NCBI RefSeq assembly: GCF_018130765.1
Contig: NZ_JAFCJZ010000014.1
Span: forward strand, 1 to 64,000
DNA from: Bradyrhizobium iriomotense
GTDB taxonomy: Bacteria > Pseudomonadota > Alphaproteobacteria > Rhizobiales > Xanthobacteraceae
Length of the DNA: 64,000 nucleotides
Reading direction: 5' to 3'
Part shown: positions 53,056-61,225 of the stretch, in pieces
How the letters are laid out: each line of letters starts with the position of its first letter
How positions within the stretch are numbered: position 1 is the first letter of the stretch
Notes under the pieces: generated by a model
Told to the model about the DNA's origin: nothing
What the model saw: the letters and a program-made list of their open reading frames with translations, nothing else
The model's database searches: none
Position numbers and translations under genes: made by a program

Positions 53056-53409
53056 ATGTCGGACATCACCCGCATCGACCAGAACGCCCGCCGCAGCCGC
53101 GCTTCCGTGTTCGGCGACCTCGTTTTCCTCGCAGGACAAGTGGCGGACACCAAGACCGCCGACATCACCCAGCAGACAAAGGAAGCGCTGGCCAAGGTCG
53201 ACGACATGCTGGCGCGCGCCGGCACCGACAAGTCGCGCCTGCTCAGCGTGCAGGTCTGGCTCAAGACCATGGACGATTTCGACGCCATGAACGCGGTCTA
53301 TGATGCCTGGGTCGTGCCCGGCAACGCGCCGACCCGCGCCTGCGGCAAGGTCGAGCTCGCCGATCCCGCCTTCCGCATCGAAGTGATCGCGATCGCCGCG
53401 CGCAAGTAG
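53056..53409 (+). CDS. RidA-family enamine/imine deaminase
   Basis: A 117-aa RidA/YjgF protein. VFGDLVFLAGQVADTK near the start, the active-site Arg in NAPTRACGKVEL and the C-terminal RIEVIAIAA are family features. RidA hydrolyses reactive enamines and imines made by PLP and flavin enzymes. Such enzymes are the next genes, so it probably detoxifies or speeds their products. Confidence 0.93.
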   Translation: MSDITRIDQNARRSRASVFGDLVFLAGQVADTKTADITQQTKEALAKVDDMLARAGTDKSRLLSVQVWLKTMDDFDAMNAVYDAWVVPGNAPTRACGKVELADPAFRIEVIAIAARK

Positions 53410-53418
53410 GGCCCGGCC

Positions 53419-54645
53419 GTGACTGTCCAGGCTCCCGCGTCGACCTTCCGTCCCGCCCAGCGCATCAGCGCGATCGGCGTCTCCGAGATCTTGAAGATCG
53501 GCGCGGTCGCGCAGCGGCTGAAGCGCGAGGGGCGGCCGGTGATCGTGCTGGGCGCCGGCGAGCCTGACTTCGATACGCCCGACCATGCCAAGGACGCGGC
53601 CGAGCGTGCGATCCGCGCCGGCCAGACCAAATACACCATCCTCGACGGCACGGTGGAATTGAAGGCGGCGATATCAGAGAAGTTCCGCCGCGAGAACGAT
53701 CTCGTCTATGCCGCCGACGAAATCACCGCCGGCGCCGGCGCCAAGCAGGTGATCCACAACGCCTTCATGGCGACGCTCAGTCCCGGCGACGAGGTGATCC
53801 TCGCCGCGCCCTACTGGACCAGCTATGCCGACATGGTCCGCATCGCCGACGGTACGCCGGTCGACGTGCTCTGCCGCGAGGACAACGGCTTTCGCTTCGA
53901 TGCCGCCGATCTCGAACGCGCGATCACACCGAAGACGCGCTGGCTGCTGCTGAACTCGCCGTCCAACCCGACGGGAGCAGCCTATTCGGCGGCGCAGCTG
54001 CGCCCGATCCTGGATGTGCTGAAACGCCATCCGCATGTCTGGCTGATGGCCGACGACATCTACGAGCACCTGATTTACGACGGCATGCCGTTCGTCACGG
54101 CCGCGGCGCTCGAGCCGAGCCTGAAATCACGCACGCTGACGGTCAATGGCGTCTCCAAGGCCTATGCCATGACCGGCTGGCGCGTCGGCTATGGCGGCGG
54201 CCCGCGCGAATTGATCGCGGCCATGGCGGTGGTGCAGAGCCAGAGCACGACCAATCCGTCCTCGGTGAGCCAGGCCGCTGCAATTGCCGCGCTGACCGGC
54301 CCGCAAGACGTGCTTGTGGAACGCCGCGCCGCGTTCCAGCGCCGCCGCGACATCGTGGTCGATGCGCTCAATGCCATCGACGGCGTCAGCTGCCGCCGGC
54401 CGGAAGGCGCGTTCTATACCTATGCCAGTTGTGCGGGCCTGATTGGCCGCCGCACGCCCGACGGCGTCTTGATCGACAGCGACGCGACGTTCTGCCGCTT
54501 CCTGCTGGAGAGGCATGACGTGGCCGTGGTGCCGGGCAGCTGTTTCGGCCTTGCACCTTATTTCCGCCTGTCCTACGCCACCTCCGAACAAAACTTGCGC
54601 GAAGCCTTGAAGCGCATCGCCAAAGCCTGCAGGGAGCTGTCATGA
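53419..54645 (+). CDS. PLP-dependent class I aminotransferase
   Basis: A 408-aa fold-type I aminotransferase related to aspartate aminotransferase. The PLP-binding Lys lies in VNGVSKAYAMTGWRVGY; LNSPSNPTGAAYS and the substrate-binding Arg in PYFRLSYATS are typical. The start is the GTG at 53419, 9 bases after RidA. Its place before a ThDP decarboxylase-like gene recalls the arginine transaminase/2-ketoarginine decarboxylase pair, but the amino acid used is unknown. Confidence 0.92.
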   Translation: MTVQAPASTFRPAQRISAIGVSEILKIGAVAQRLKREGRPVIVLGAGEPDFDTPDHAKDAAERAIRAGQTKYTILDGTVELKAAISEKFRRENDLVYAADEITAGAGAKQVIHNAFMATLSPGDEVILAAPYWTSYADMVRIADGTPVDVLCREDNGFRFDAADLERAITPKTRWLLLNSPSNPTGAAYSAAQLRPILDVLKRHPHVWLMADDIYEHLIYDGMPFVTAAALEPSLKSRTLTVNGVSKAYAMTGWRVGYGGGPRELIAAMAVVQSQSTTNPSSVSQAAAIAALTGPQDVLVERRAAFQRRRDIVVDALNAIDGVSCRRPEGAFYTYASCAGLIGRRTPDGVLIDSDATFCRFLLERHDVAVVPGSCFGLAPYFRLSYATSEQNLREALKRIAKACRELS

Positions 54646-56303
54646 CCATTCGCAACACCCGCACCGGGGGCCAGATCCTGATCGATCAGCTCGTCGCCCA
54701 AGGCGTCGAGCGCGTCACCTGCGTGCCCGGTGAAAGCTATCTCGCGGCGCTCGACGCGCTGCATGACAGCCCGATCGACGTCATGATCTGCCGCGCCGAG
54801 GGCGGCGCGGCGATGATGGCGGAAGCCTATGGCAAGCTGACCGGCCGGCCCGGTGTCTGCTTCGTCACCCGCGGCCCCGGCGCCACCAATGCCAGCCACG
54901 GCGTCCACATCGCGATGCAGGACTCCACCCCGATGATCCTGTTCGTCGGCCAGGTCGACACCGGCATGCGCGAGCGCGAGGCGTTCCAGGAACTCGACTA
55001 CAAGGCGGTGTTCGGCACCATGGCGAAATGGGCGGTCGAGATCGATCGCCCCGATCGCATTCCGGAGCTGGTCGCGCGCGCCTTCCGCGTCGCCATGCAG
55101 GGCCGTCCCGGTCCCGTCGTGATCTCGCTGCCGGAGAACATGCTGACCGAGACCGCTGCCGTCGCCGACGCCATGCGCATCGAGCCGGCGGTGAGCTGGC
55201 CGGCACCATCAGATATCGAGCGCGTCGGTGCGATGCTCGCGAGCGCCAAGGCGCCGCTCGTCATCCTCGGTGGCTCGCGCTGGACCGATGAGGCCACCAA
55301 GAGCATCGCGCGCTTTGCCGAGCGCTTCGACCTGCCGGTCGCAACCTCGTTCCGCCGCGCGTCGCTGATCGACGCCGATCATTCGCACTATGCCGGCGAT
55401 CTCGGCATCGGGCCGAGCCCGGGCCTGAAGGCGCGCATCGACAACGCCGACGTCATTCTTCTCATCGGCGGCCGTATGTCGGAGATGCCGTCCTCGTCCT
55501 ACACGCTGTTCGATATTCCGACCCCGCAGCAGAAGCTGATCCACGTGCATCCGGGCTCGGAAGAGCTTGGTCGCGTCTATCAGCCGGAGCTGGCGATCCA
55601 GGCGACGCCTGCCGCCTTCGCCGCCGCCGTCGAGACGCTGAAGCCCGCGGGCGCAATTGCCTGGAAGGGCGAGGCCGCCAAGGCGCATGCCGATTATCTC
55701 GCCTGGACCGAGAAGGCGCGCGAGCTGCCGGGCTCGTTCCAGTACGGCCAGGTCATGACCTGGCTGCGCGACCGGCTGCCGAAGGACGCGATCGTCTGCA
55801 ACGGCGCCGGCAATTATGCCGGCTGGATCCATCGCCATCACCGCTTCCACAGCTTCGCCGCGCAGCTCGCGCCGACCTCGGGATCGATGGGCTATGGCGT
55901 GCCGGCGGCGGTGCTCGCCAAGCGGCAATATCCGGATCGCGTCGTCGTCGCCTTTGCCGGCGACGGCTGCTTCCTGATGAACGGCCAGGAATTCGCGACC
56001 GCCGTGCAGTACGACGCGCCGCTGGTCGTCATCGTCGTCGACAATTCGCAATACGGCACCATCCGCATGCACCAGGAGCGCGACTATCCCGGCCGCGTCG
56101 TCGGCACCCAGCTGAAGAACCCTGACTTTGCGATGTACGCCAAGGCGTTCGGCGGCCATGGCGAGCGCGTCGAGCGCACCGAGGAGTTCGCGCCGGCATT
56201 CGAGCGTGCGCTGGCTTCGGGCAAGCCGTCGATCCTCCATTGCATCGTCGATTCCAGAGCGATCTCGGTCGGCAAAGACTTTGTGCCGCAGGTGAAGGCG
56301 TAA
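54642..56303 (+). CDS. ThDP-dependent enzyme (acetolactate synthase/2-oxoacid decarboxylase family)
   Basis: A 553-aa thiamine-diphosphate enzyme. The catalytic Glu is in RAEGGAAMMAEAYGK; VTRGPGATNASHG follows; the ThDP/Mg motif begins GDGCFLMNGQEFATA and ends VVDNSQYG. The three-domain length is normal. No regulatory subunit is adjacent, so a decarboxylase or carboligase role in a catabolic pathway is more likely than valine/isoleucine synthesis. It overlaps the aminotransferase by ATGA. Confidence 0.9.
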   Translation: MTIRNTRTGGQILIDQLVAQGVERVTCVPGESYLAALDALHDSPIDVMICRAEGGAAMMAEAYGKLTGRPGVCFVTRGPGATNASHGVHIAMQDSTPMILFVGQVDTGMREREAFQELDYKAVFGTMAKWAVEIDRPDRIPELVARAFRVAMQGRPGPVVISLPENMLTETAAVADAMRIEPAVSWPAPSDIERVGAMLASAKAPLVILGGSRWTDEATKSIARFAERFDLPVATSFRRASLIDADHSHYAGDLGIGPSPGLKARIDNADVILLIGGRMSEMPSSSYTLFDIPTPQQKLIHVHPGSEELGRVYQPELAIQATPAAFAAAVETLKPAGAIAWKGEAAKAHADYLAWTEKARELPGSFQYGQVMTWLRDRLPKDAIVCNGAGNYAGWIHRHHRFHSFAAQLAPTSGSMGYGVPAAVLAKRQYPDRVVVAFAGDGCFLMNGQEFATAVQYDAPLVVIVVDNSQYGTIRMHQERDYPGRVVGTQLKNPDFAMYAKAFGGHGERVERTEEFAPAFERALASGKPSILHCIVDSRAISVGKDFVPQVKA

Positions 56304-56306
56304 GCA

Positions 56307-57572
56307 ATGCCGGAGGGCCGCCACGTCGCCATCATCGGAGCCGGCGCGGTCGGCGTGATCAGCGCCATCGAGGCGCTGCGCGAGGGGCATCGCGTCACGC
56401 TGATCGATCCGGGCGAGCCGGGCGGTGAACAGGCGGCGAGCTACGGCAATGCCGGCTGGCTCTCCTCGCATTCGGTGATCCCGCCGGCGGAGCCCGGCGT
56501 CTGGAAGAAGGTGCCGGGCTATCTGATGGATCCGCTCGGCCCGCTCGCGATCCGCTGGTCTTATCTGCCCAAGGCGCTGCCCTGGCTGATCAAGTACCTG
56601 CTCTCGGGCTGGACCGCGGCACGGGTCGAGAAGACGGCGTTCGCTTTGCGCGATCTCCTCAAGGACGCGCCGCTGCTGCACCGGAAGCTGGCGGAAGAGG
56701 CGGGCGTGCCTGAACTGGTCGAGCGCAACGGCGTGATGCATGTCTTCCCGTCGCGCGGCAATTTCGACAACGATCTCGGCTGGCGCCTGCGCAGGAAGGT
56801 CGGCGTCGAATGGCTGGAGCTCAACGCCGACGAGATGCGCCAGCGCGAGCCCGACCTGCATCCGCGTTACACCTTTGGCGTGGTGGTGGAGGAGGCCGGG
56901 CGCTGTCGCGATCCCGGCGCCTACGTCGCGGCGCTCGCCAATCACGCGCTGGCAAGCGGCGTGAAGCTCGTGCGCGCCAAGGCGACGGGCCTCAAGCTCT
57001 CCGGCAACAAGCTCGTCGCCGTCGTCACCGAGACGGGCGAGATTCCTTGCGATGCGGCGGTCGTCGCCGCCGGCGCGCACTCGAAGCGGCTTACCGCCTC
57101 CGTCGGCGATCCGCTGCCGCTCGAGACCGAGCGCGGCTATCACGTCATGATCGAGAATCCCGAGTCCGGTCCGCGCAGCTCGATGATGGCCTCGGACGCC
57201 AAGATGGTGGTGAACTGGACCAACAAGGGGCTGCGCGCCGCCGGCACCGTCGAGATCGCGGGCCTCGAGGCCGCGCCGAACTGGAAGCGCGCCGAGATCC
57301 TGCGCAACCACCTTCTCGGCATGTTCCCGAAACTGCCGAAGGACATTCCGGCCTCGCGCATAAAAACCTGGTTCGGTCATCGGCCGAGCATGCCTGATGG
57401 ACTTCCCTGCATCGGCCACGCACGCGCCTCGCGCGACATCGTCTACGCCTTCGGCCACGGCCATGTCGGCCTGGTCGGCTCAGCCCGCACCGGCCGTCTC
57501 GTCGCCCAGCTTCTGAGCGGCAAGCAGCCGGAGATTCCGCTCGCGCCGTTCTCTCCCAACCGCTTCCTCTGA
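56307..57572 (+). CDS. FAD-dependent D-amino-acid dehydrogenase-like oxidase
   Basis: A 421-aa DadA-like flavoprotein. FAD motif VAIIGAGAVGVISAIEALRE; second motif SYGNAGWLSSHSVIPPAEPG is characteristic of DadA-type enzymes; C-terminal YAFGHGHVGLVGSARTG. It would oxidise a D-amino acid (or another secondary/primary amine acid) to a 2-oxo acid. It lies 3 bases after the ThDP gene. Confidence 0.9.
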   Translation: MPEGRHVAIIGAGAVGVISAIEALREGHRVTLIDPGEPGGEQAASYGNAGWLSSHSVIPPAEPGVWKKVPGYLMDPLGPLAIRWSYLPKALPWLIKYLLSGWTAARVEKTAFALRDLLKDAPLLHRKLAEEAGVPELVERNGVMHVFPSRGNFDNDLGWRLRRKVGVEWLELNADEMRQREPDLHPRYTFGVVVEEAGRCRDPGAYVAALANHALASGVKLVRAKATGLKLSGNKLVAVVTETGEIPCDAAVVAAGAHSKRLTASVGDPLPLETERGYHVMIENPESGPRSSMMASDAKMVVNWTNKGLRAAGTVEIAGLEAAPNWKRAEILRNHLLGMFPKLPKDIPASRIKTWFGHRPSMPDGLPCIGHARASRDIVYAFGHGHVGLVGSARTGRLVAQLLSGKQPEIPLAPFSPNRFL

Positions 57573-57581
57573 GATCGCATC

Positions 57582-58325
57582 ATGACCTATCCTGCCAACT
57601 CGCCTTCTCGTATTGCCCGTGGCGGCAAGGCCGTCTATGGCGCGCCGCTTGGCATTTTGATGCTGGAAGCGCGCTTCCCCCGCATTCCCGGCGACATGGG
57701 GAACGGCACGACCTGGCCGTTCCCCGTGCTCTATCGCGTGGTGAGCGGGGCCTCGCCGGAGAAGGTGGTGCTGAAGGGCGCCGCCGGCCTGCTGCCTGAC
57801 TTCATCGATGCTGCGAAAGACCTGGTGCGGCTCGGAGCCGAAGCGATCACCACCAATTGCGGCTTCCTCTCGCTGTTCCAGAAGGAGATCGCCGCCGCTG
57901 TCGGCGTGCCCGTCGCCACCTCGTCACTGATGCAGGTGCCGTGGGTGCAGGCGACGCTGCCGCCCGGCAAGCGCGTCGGCCTCGTCACGGTGTCGGGCTC
58001 GACCTTGACGCCGGCCCATCTCGAGGGCGCCGGCGTGCCGCTCGATACGCCGCTGGTCGGCACCGAGCACGGCAAGGAGTTCTTCCGCGTCCTGATCAAG
58101 GCCGAGAAGGACGACATGGACATCGCGCAAGCCGAGCGCGACGTGGTCGAGGCCGGTAAGGAACTCGTCGCCAAAAATCCGGATGTCGGCGCCATCGTGC
58201 TCGAATGCACCAACATGCCGCCTTATGCGGCAGCCTTGCAGGCCGAGGTCGGCTTGCCGGTCTACGACATCTATTCCATGATCACCTGGTTTCATGCTGG
58301 ACTGCGCCCGCGCGCCTTTGCCTGA
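57582..58325 (+). CDS. Asp/Glu racemase family protein, 2
   Basis: A 247-aa racemase-superfamily protein with the two catalytic cysteines Cys93 (AITTNCGFLSLF) and Cys209 (VLECTNMPPYAA). It shares the core with the protein at 48850 but has a longer N-terminus. Last structural gene of the + operon, 9 bases after the oxidase. It could present the D-form to that oxidase. Confidence 0.87.
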   Translation: MTYPANSPSRIARGGKAVYGAPLGILMLEARFPRIPGDMGNGTTWPFPVLYRVVSGASPEKVVLKGAAGLLPDFIDAAKDLVRLGAEAITTNCGFLSLFQKEIAAAVGVPVATSSLMQVPWVQATLPPGKRVGLVTVSGSTLTPAHLEGAGVPLDTPLVGTEHGKEFFRVLIKAEKDDMDIAQAERDVVEAGKELVAKNPDVGAIVLECTNMPPYAAALQAEVGLPVYDIYSMITWFHAGLRPRAFA

Positions 58326-58388
58326 TTCCGGGCCGTCGCAAAGCTCTGAACAAGCTCTGCTAAACTCTGGTTTGCATTGCCATTGTCC

Positions 58389-58415
58389 ACACAGCCCCGG
58401 TATATTGGGCTGTGT
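58389..58415. promoter_or_regulatory. Inverted repeat upstream of the GntR gene
   Basis: ACACAGCCC, nine bases, GGGCTGTGT: a perfect 9-9-9 inverted repeat 10 bases before the GntR start. Candidate operator for autoregulation; it could also be an mRNA hairpin. Confidence 0.45.
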
Positions 58416-58425
58416 TCGGGCATGA

Positions 58426-59139
58426 ATGCAGCTGATGATGAGCAACGTGGAACTGGCTTCCGACAGTATCGTCGATCGCGTCTATGAACAGCTCAAGGCG
58501 ATGGCCGTGAGCTACGAGTTCAAGCCGGGCGAGCGGCTCAACGAGGGCGAGCTGGCGAAACGGCTCGGCGTCAGTCGCACGCCGCTGCGCGAGGCGCTCA
58601 ACCGTCTCAACACCGAAGGTTTTCTGCGCTTCACGCCTGGCAAAGGATTTTTCTGCCGCGAGCTCGACGCGCACGAGATCTTCGATCTCTACGAGCTGCG
58701 CAAGTCGATCGAGGTCGCCTCGATCCGCCTCGCCATCAAGCGCGCCAAGGACGAGGACATCGACGCGCTGCTGAAATTCCTCGAAGCCACCGGCCCCGAT
58801 CCCGGCGAACGCACCTCGGTGGAGCTGGTCGAGCTGGACGAGACCTTCCACGAGCGGCTGATGGGCATGTCGAACAATGCCGAGATGCTGCGCGTGCTGC
58901 GCAACGTCAATGCCCGCATTCGCTTCGTGCGCTGGATCGACATGGATCGCATCAACCGCTCCAACACCCAGGCCGAGCACCGCGCCGTGGTCGAAGGCCT
59001 GAAGGCGCGCAATGAGGAGGCCTGCGTCTCGGTGCTGGAAAAGCACATCGACCGCCGCCTCGATCGCATCACCGCCGCGATCAAGGAGGGCTACGCGCAG
59101 ATCTACATGCCCGCCGCGGCAAGGTCAGCGGCGAATTAG
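58426..59139 (+). CDS. FadR/FCD-type GntR regulator
   Basis: A 237-aa regulator. The winged helix lies at about 13-75 (ERLNEGELAKRLGVSRTPLR then EALNRLNTEGF); the FCD effector domain follows with metal-ligand candidates in LDETFHERLMG and EHRAVVEGL. Possible starts are 58426, 58435 and 58438; none has a strong ribosome site. It follows the racemase operon by 100 bases and is the likely regulator of the divergent amino-acid locus. Confidence 0.87.
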   Translation: MQLMMSNVELASDSIVDRVYEQLKAMAVSYEFKPGERLNEGELAKRLGVSRTPLREALNRLNTEGFLRFTPGKGFFCRELDAHEIFDLYELRKSIEVASIRLAIKRAKDEDIDALLKFLEATGPDPGERTSVELVELDETFHERLMGMSNNAEMLRVLRNVNARIRFVRWIDMDRINRSNTQAEHRAVVEGLKARNEEACVSVLEKHIDRRLDRITAAIKEGYAQIYMPAAARSAAN

Positions 59140-59168
59140 GTCGTCACCCAAGCGGCAGTGTCTCTTTC

Positions 59169-59320
59169 CTTCTCCCCTTGTGGGAGAAGGTGGCGCGAAG
59201 CGCCGGATGAGGGGTACCTGTCCGCGTGTACGGATGCGTATGAGTGCGCCGAGACAGACCCCTCACCCAAGTGAGCTTGCGTCGGCCTGCGGTGATGCCC
59301 TCTCCCACAAGGGGAGAGGG
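59169..59320. repeat. Palindromic intergenic repeat
   Basis: About 150 bases with complementary ends (CCTTCTCCCCTTGTGGGAGA at the left, CTCTCCCACAAGGGGAGAGG at the right) and internal GGCGCGAAGCGCC. Of the same broad type as the element at 34566 but a different sequence. The remaining bases of 59140-59468 hold no gene I can support. Confidence 0.8.
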
Positions 59321-59468
59321 CGCAGCAATGCGCATCGCGCTCGCTGCCTTCGTGCGATGACGCCTTTATCAAGTGCCGGTTCCGTGCTCATGTCCGCTTT
59401 GCGGCGGCGTGAGCCGGGTGCCTCACCCGGCAACAGCCGAGCCCAAGCAGCCATTCTGGAGTGAGACC

Positions 59469-60248
59469 ATGAAACTATCCGGCAAGGTCGCCGCCATCAC
59501 CGGTGCGGCACGCGGCATCGGCAAGGCCTGCGCGAAGAGATTCCTCGATGACGGCGTCAAGGTCGTGATCTCGGATGTCGATGCCGAGGGTCTCGCCGCG
59601 ACGGCCGCCGAACTGGCGCGGCCGGATGCGTTGCGCACCGTCGTCGGCAACGTTGCCAAGCGTGCCGACGTCGACCAACTCGTCGCCACCGCGGTGAAGG
59701 AATTCGGCCGGCTCGACATCATGGTCAACAATGCCGGCGTCGCCCGCAACCGGGACATCCTCGAAATTACCGAAGAGGAATTCGACGAAATCATCGGCAT
59801 CAATCTGAAAGGCGCGTTCTTCGGCGTGCAGGCGGCGGCGAAGCAGATGATCGCGCAAGGTGGCGGCGGGGTCATCATCAACATGTCCTCGGTGAACGCG
59901 CTGCTGGCGATCCCGGCGCTTGCGACCTACGCGATGTCGAAGGGCGGCATGAAGCAGCTGACGTCGGTCGCGGCCGTCGCGCTCGCCCCGCACAACATCC
60001 GTGTCGTCGCGGTCGGGCCGGGCACGATTTTGACCGACATGGTGGCGTCAGCGATCTACACGTCCGAGGATGCGCGCAAGACCGTGCTGTCACGCACGCC
60101 AGCCGGCCGCGGCGGCGAGCCGAGCGAGGTTGCCTCGGTCGTGGCGTTCCTCGCCAGCGACGATGCGTCCTACATCACCGGGCAGACGATCTATCCGGAT
60201 GGCGGCCGGCTGGTCCTGAACTACACGGTGCCGGTGAAGGAGAAGTAG
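59469..60248 (+). CDS. Short-chain dehydrogenase/reductase
   Basis: A 259-aa classical SDR. Cofactor motif ITGAARGIGKACA, structural MVNNAGVARN, catalytic Ser in INMSSVNAL and Tyr-x-x-x-Lys in TYAMSKGGM, and C-terminal ITGQTIYPDGGR. ATG 59469 begins the Rossmann strand at residue 2. Upstream the frame is open without family features. It converges with the IclR operon, so it may act with it. Substrate unknown. Confidence 0.92.
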   Translation: MKLSGKVAAITGAARGIGKACAKRFLDDGVKVVISDVDAEGLAATAAELARPDALRTVVGNVAKRADVDQLVATAVKEFGRLDIMVNNAGVARNRDILEITEEEFDEIIGINLKGAFFGVQAAAKQMIAQGGGGVIINMSSVNALLAIPALATYAMSKGGMKQLTSVAAVALAPHNIRVVAVGPGTILTDMVASAIYTSEDARKTVLSRTPAGRGGEPSEVASVVAFLASDDASYITGQTIYPDGGRLVLNYTVPVKEK

Positions 60249-60276
60249 GGGCGCGAGGTCGCTCCACGTCTTCGAT

Positions 60277-60397
60277 GTCGTCCTAGCGAAAGCCAGGACC
60301 CATTACCACAAGACGTGATTTGGCGAAGACTCGTGATTACCAGCTTGGGCGGCAACTGCTCCCTGGGGTAATGGGTCCTGGCTTTCGCCAGGACGAC
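60277..60397. repeat. 121-bp palindromic intergenic repeat, copy B
   Basis: Same element and same length as copy A at 41768-41888, in inverted orientation. Its 31-base ends (GTCGTCCTAGCGAAAGCCAG and onward) are complementary with one mismatch. It lies between converging SDR and IclR genes, where it may serve as a two-way terminator. Confidence 0.88.
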
Positions 60398-60412
60398 TCG
60401 GAGAGCTATCGC

Positions 60413-61207
60413 TCACTCCGCCGCGACCGTCATCCCGTGGCCGAGCCGCTTCGAAATACCACCCGCGCAGTCGCGCAGCGCATGCGCGATCGGGCTGTCC
60501 CAGCGCGCATCAAAAGTGCCTTCCGGCCCCATCGCGGTGATGACCAGCACGACGTGGCCGGCATGGTCGAACACCGGCGCCGAGAACGCGTTGACGCCGG
60601 GCAGGGGATCGCCGAGGGCGCGGGCGAGGCCGTGCTTGCGCACCTCGGTGAGCATCTCAGTGACCTTCGCGCCTTTTACCGCCCGCTTCGGATTGTAGCC
60701 GACGCCATGGCGGTCAAGGCCGCTTTCGAGCGCGGCACTGATGGTCTTCTCCGGCAGGAAGGCCGCGAAGGCGCGCCCCGTGGCGGTTTCCAGCAGCGCC
60801 ATCACTGAACCCGCACGCATCACGATGTGTACGGGCTGGCCCGGCTCCTCCAACTGCACCACGGTCGGGCCGTGCGTGCCCCAGACCGCCAGCGAGACCG
60901 CGTGCCCGATCTGGCTTGCAAGCGCTGCGATCTTGGGCCCTGCGATACGCACGCCGGAGAGGCGGCGCAGGCTGATCAACCCAAGCTCCAGCGCCAGCGC
61001 GCCGATCTCGTAACGCCCGGTGGTCTCGTCCTGCTCGATCAGCCCGATGCGCGAGAAGCTGGCGAGATAAGGATGCGCCTTGGCCGGCGTCATGCCCGCC
61101 TCGCGCGCGAGATCGCGCAGCATCATCGGCTCGCCGCTTCTTGCAAGGGCGCGGAGCAATTCTCCGCCGACCTCGATCGACTGGATGCCGCGGCTTTCTC
61201 TCTTCAT
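60413..61207 (-). CDS. IclR-family regulator
   Basis: A 264-aa IclR regulator. N-terminal winged helix at about 10-70 (MLRDLAREAGMTPAKAHPYL) and a C-terminal effector domain with GLARALGDPLPGVNAFSAPV. It is the last gene of the minus operon, 18 bases after the flavoprotein gene, and probably controls it. Aromatic-type degradation operons often carry IclR proteins. Confidence 0.92.
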   Translation of the reverse strand: MKRESRGIQSIEVGGELLRALARSGEPMMLRDLAREAGMTPAKAHPYLASFSRIGLIEQDETTGRYEIGALALELGLISLRRLSGVRIAGPKIAALASQIGHAVSLAVWGTHGPTVVQLEEPGQPVHIVMRAGSVMALLETATGRAFAAFLPEKTISAALESGLDRHGVGYNPKRAVKGAKVTEMLTEVRKHGLARALGDPLPGVNAFSAPVFDHAGHVVLVITAMGPEGTFDARWDSPIAHALRDCAGGISKRLGHGMTVAAE

Positions 61208-61225
61208 GCGCCTCCAGGCTTTGGT

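Noticed and set aside
55209..57464. A minus-strand open frame of about 750 codons.
   Set aside because: Shadow of the ThDP enzyme and FAD oxidase genes; no motif or start signal.
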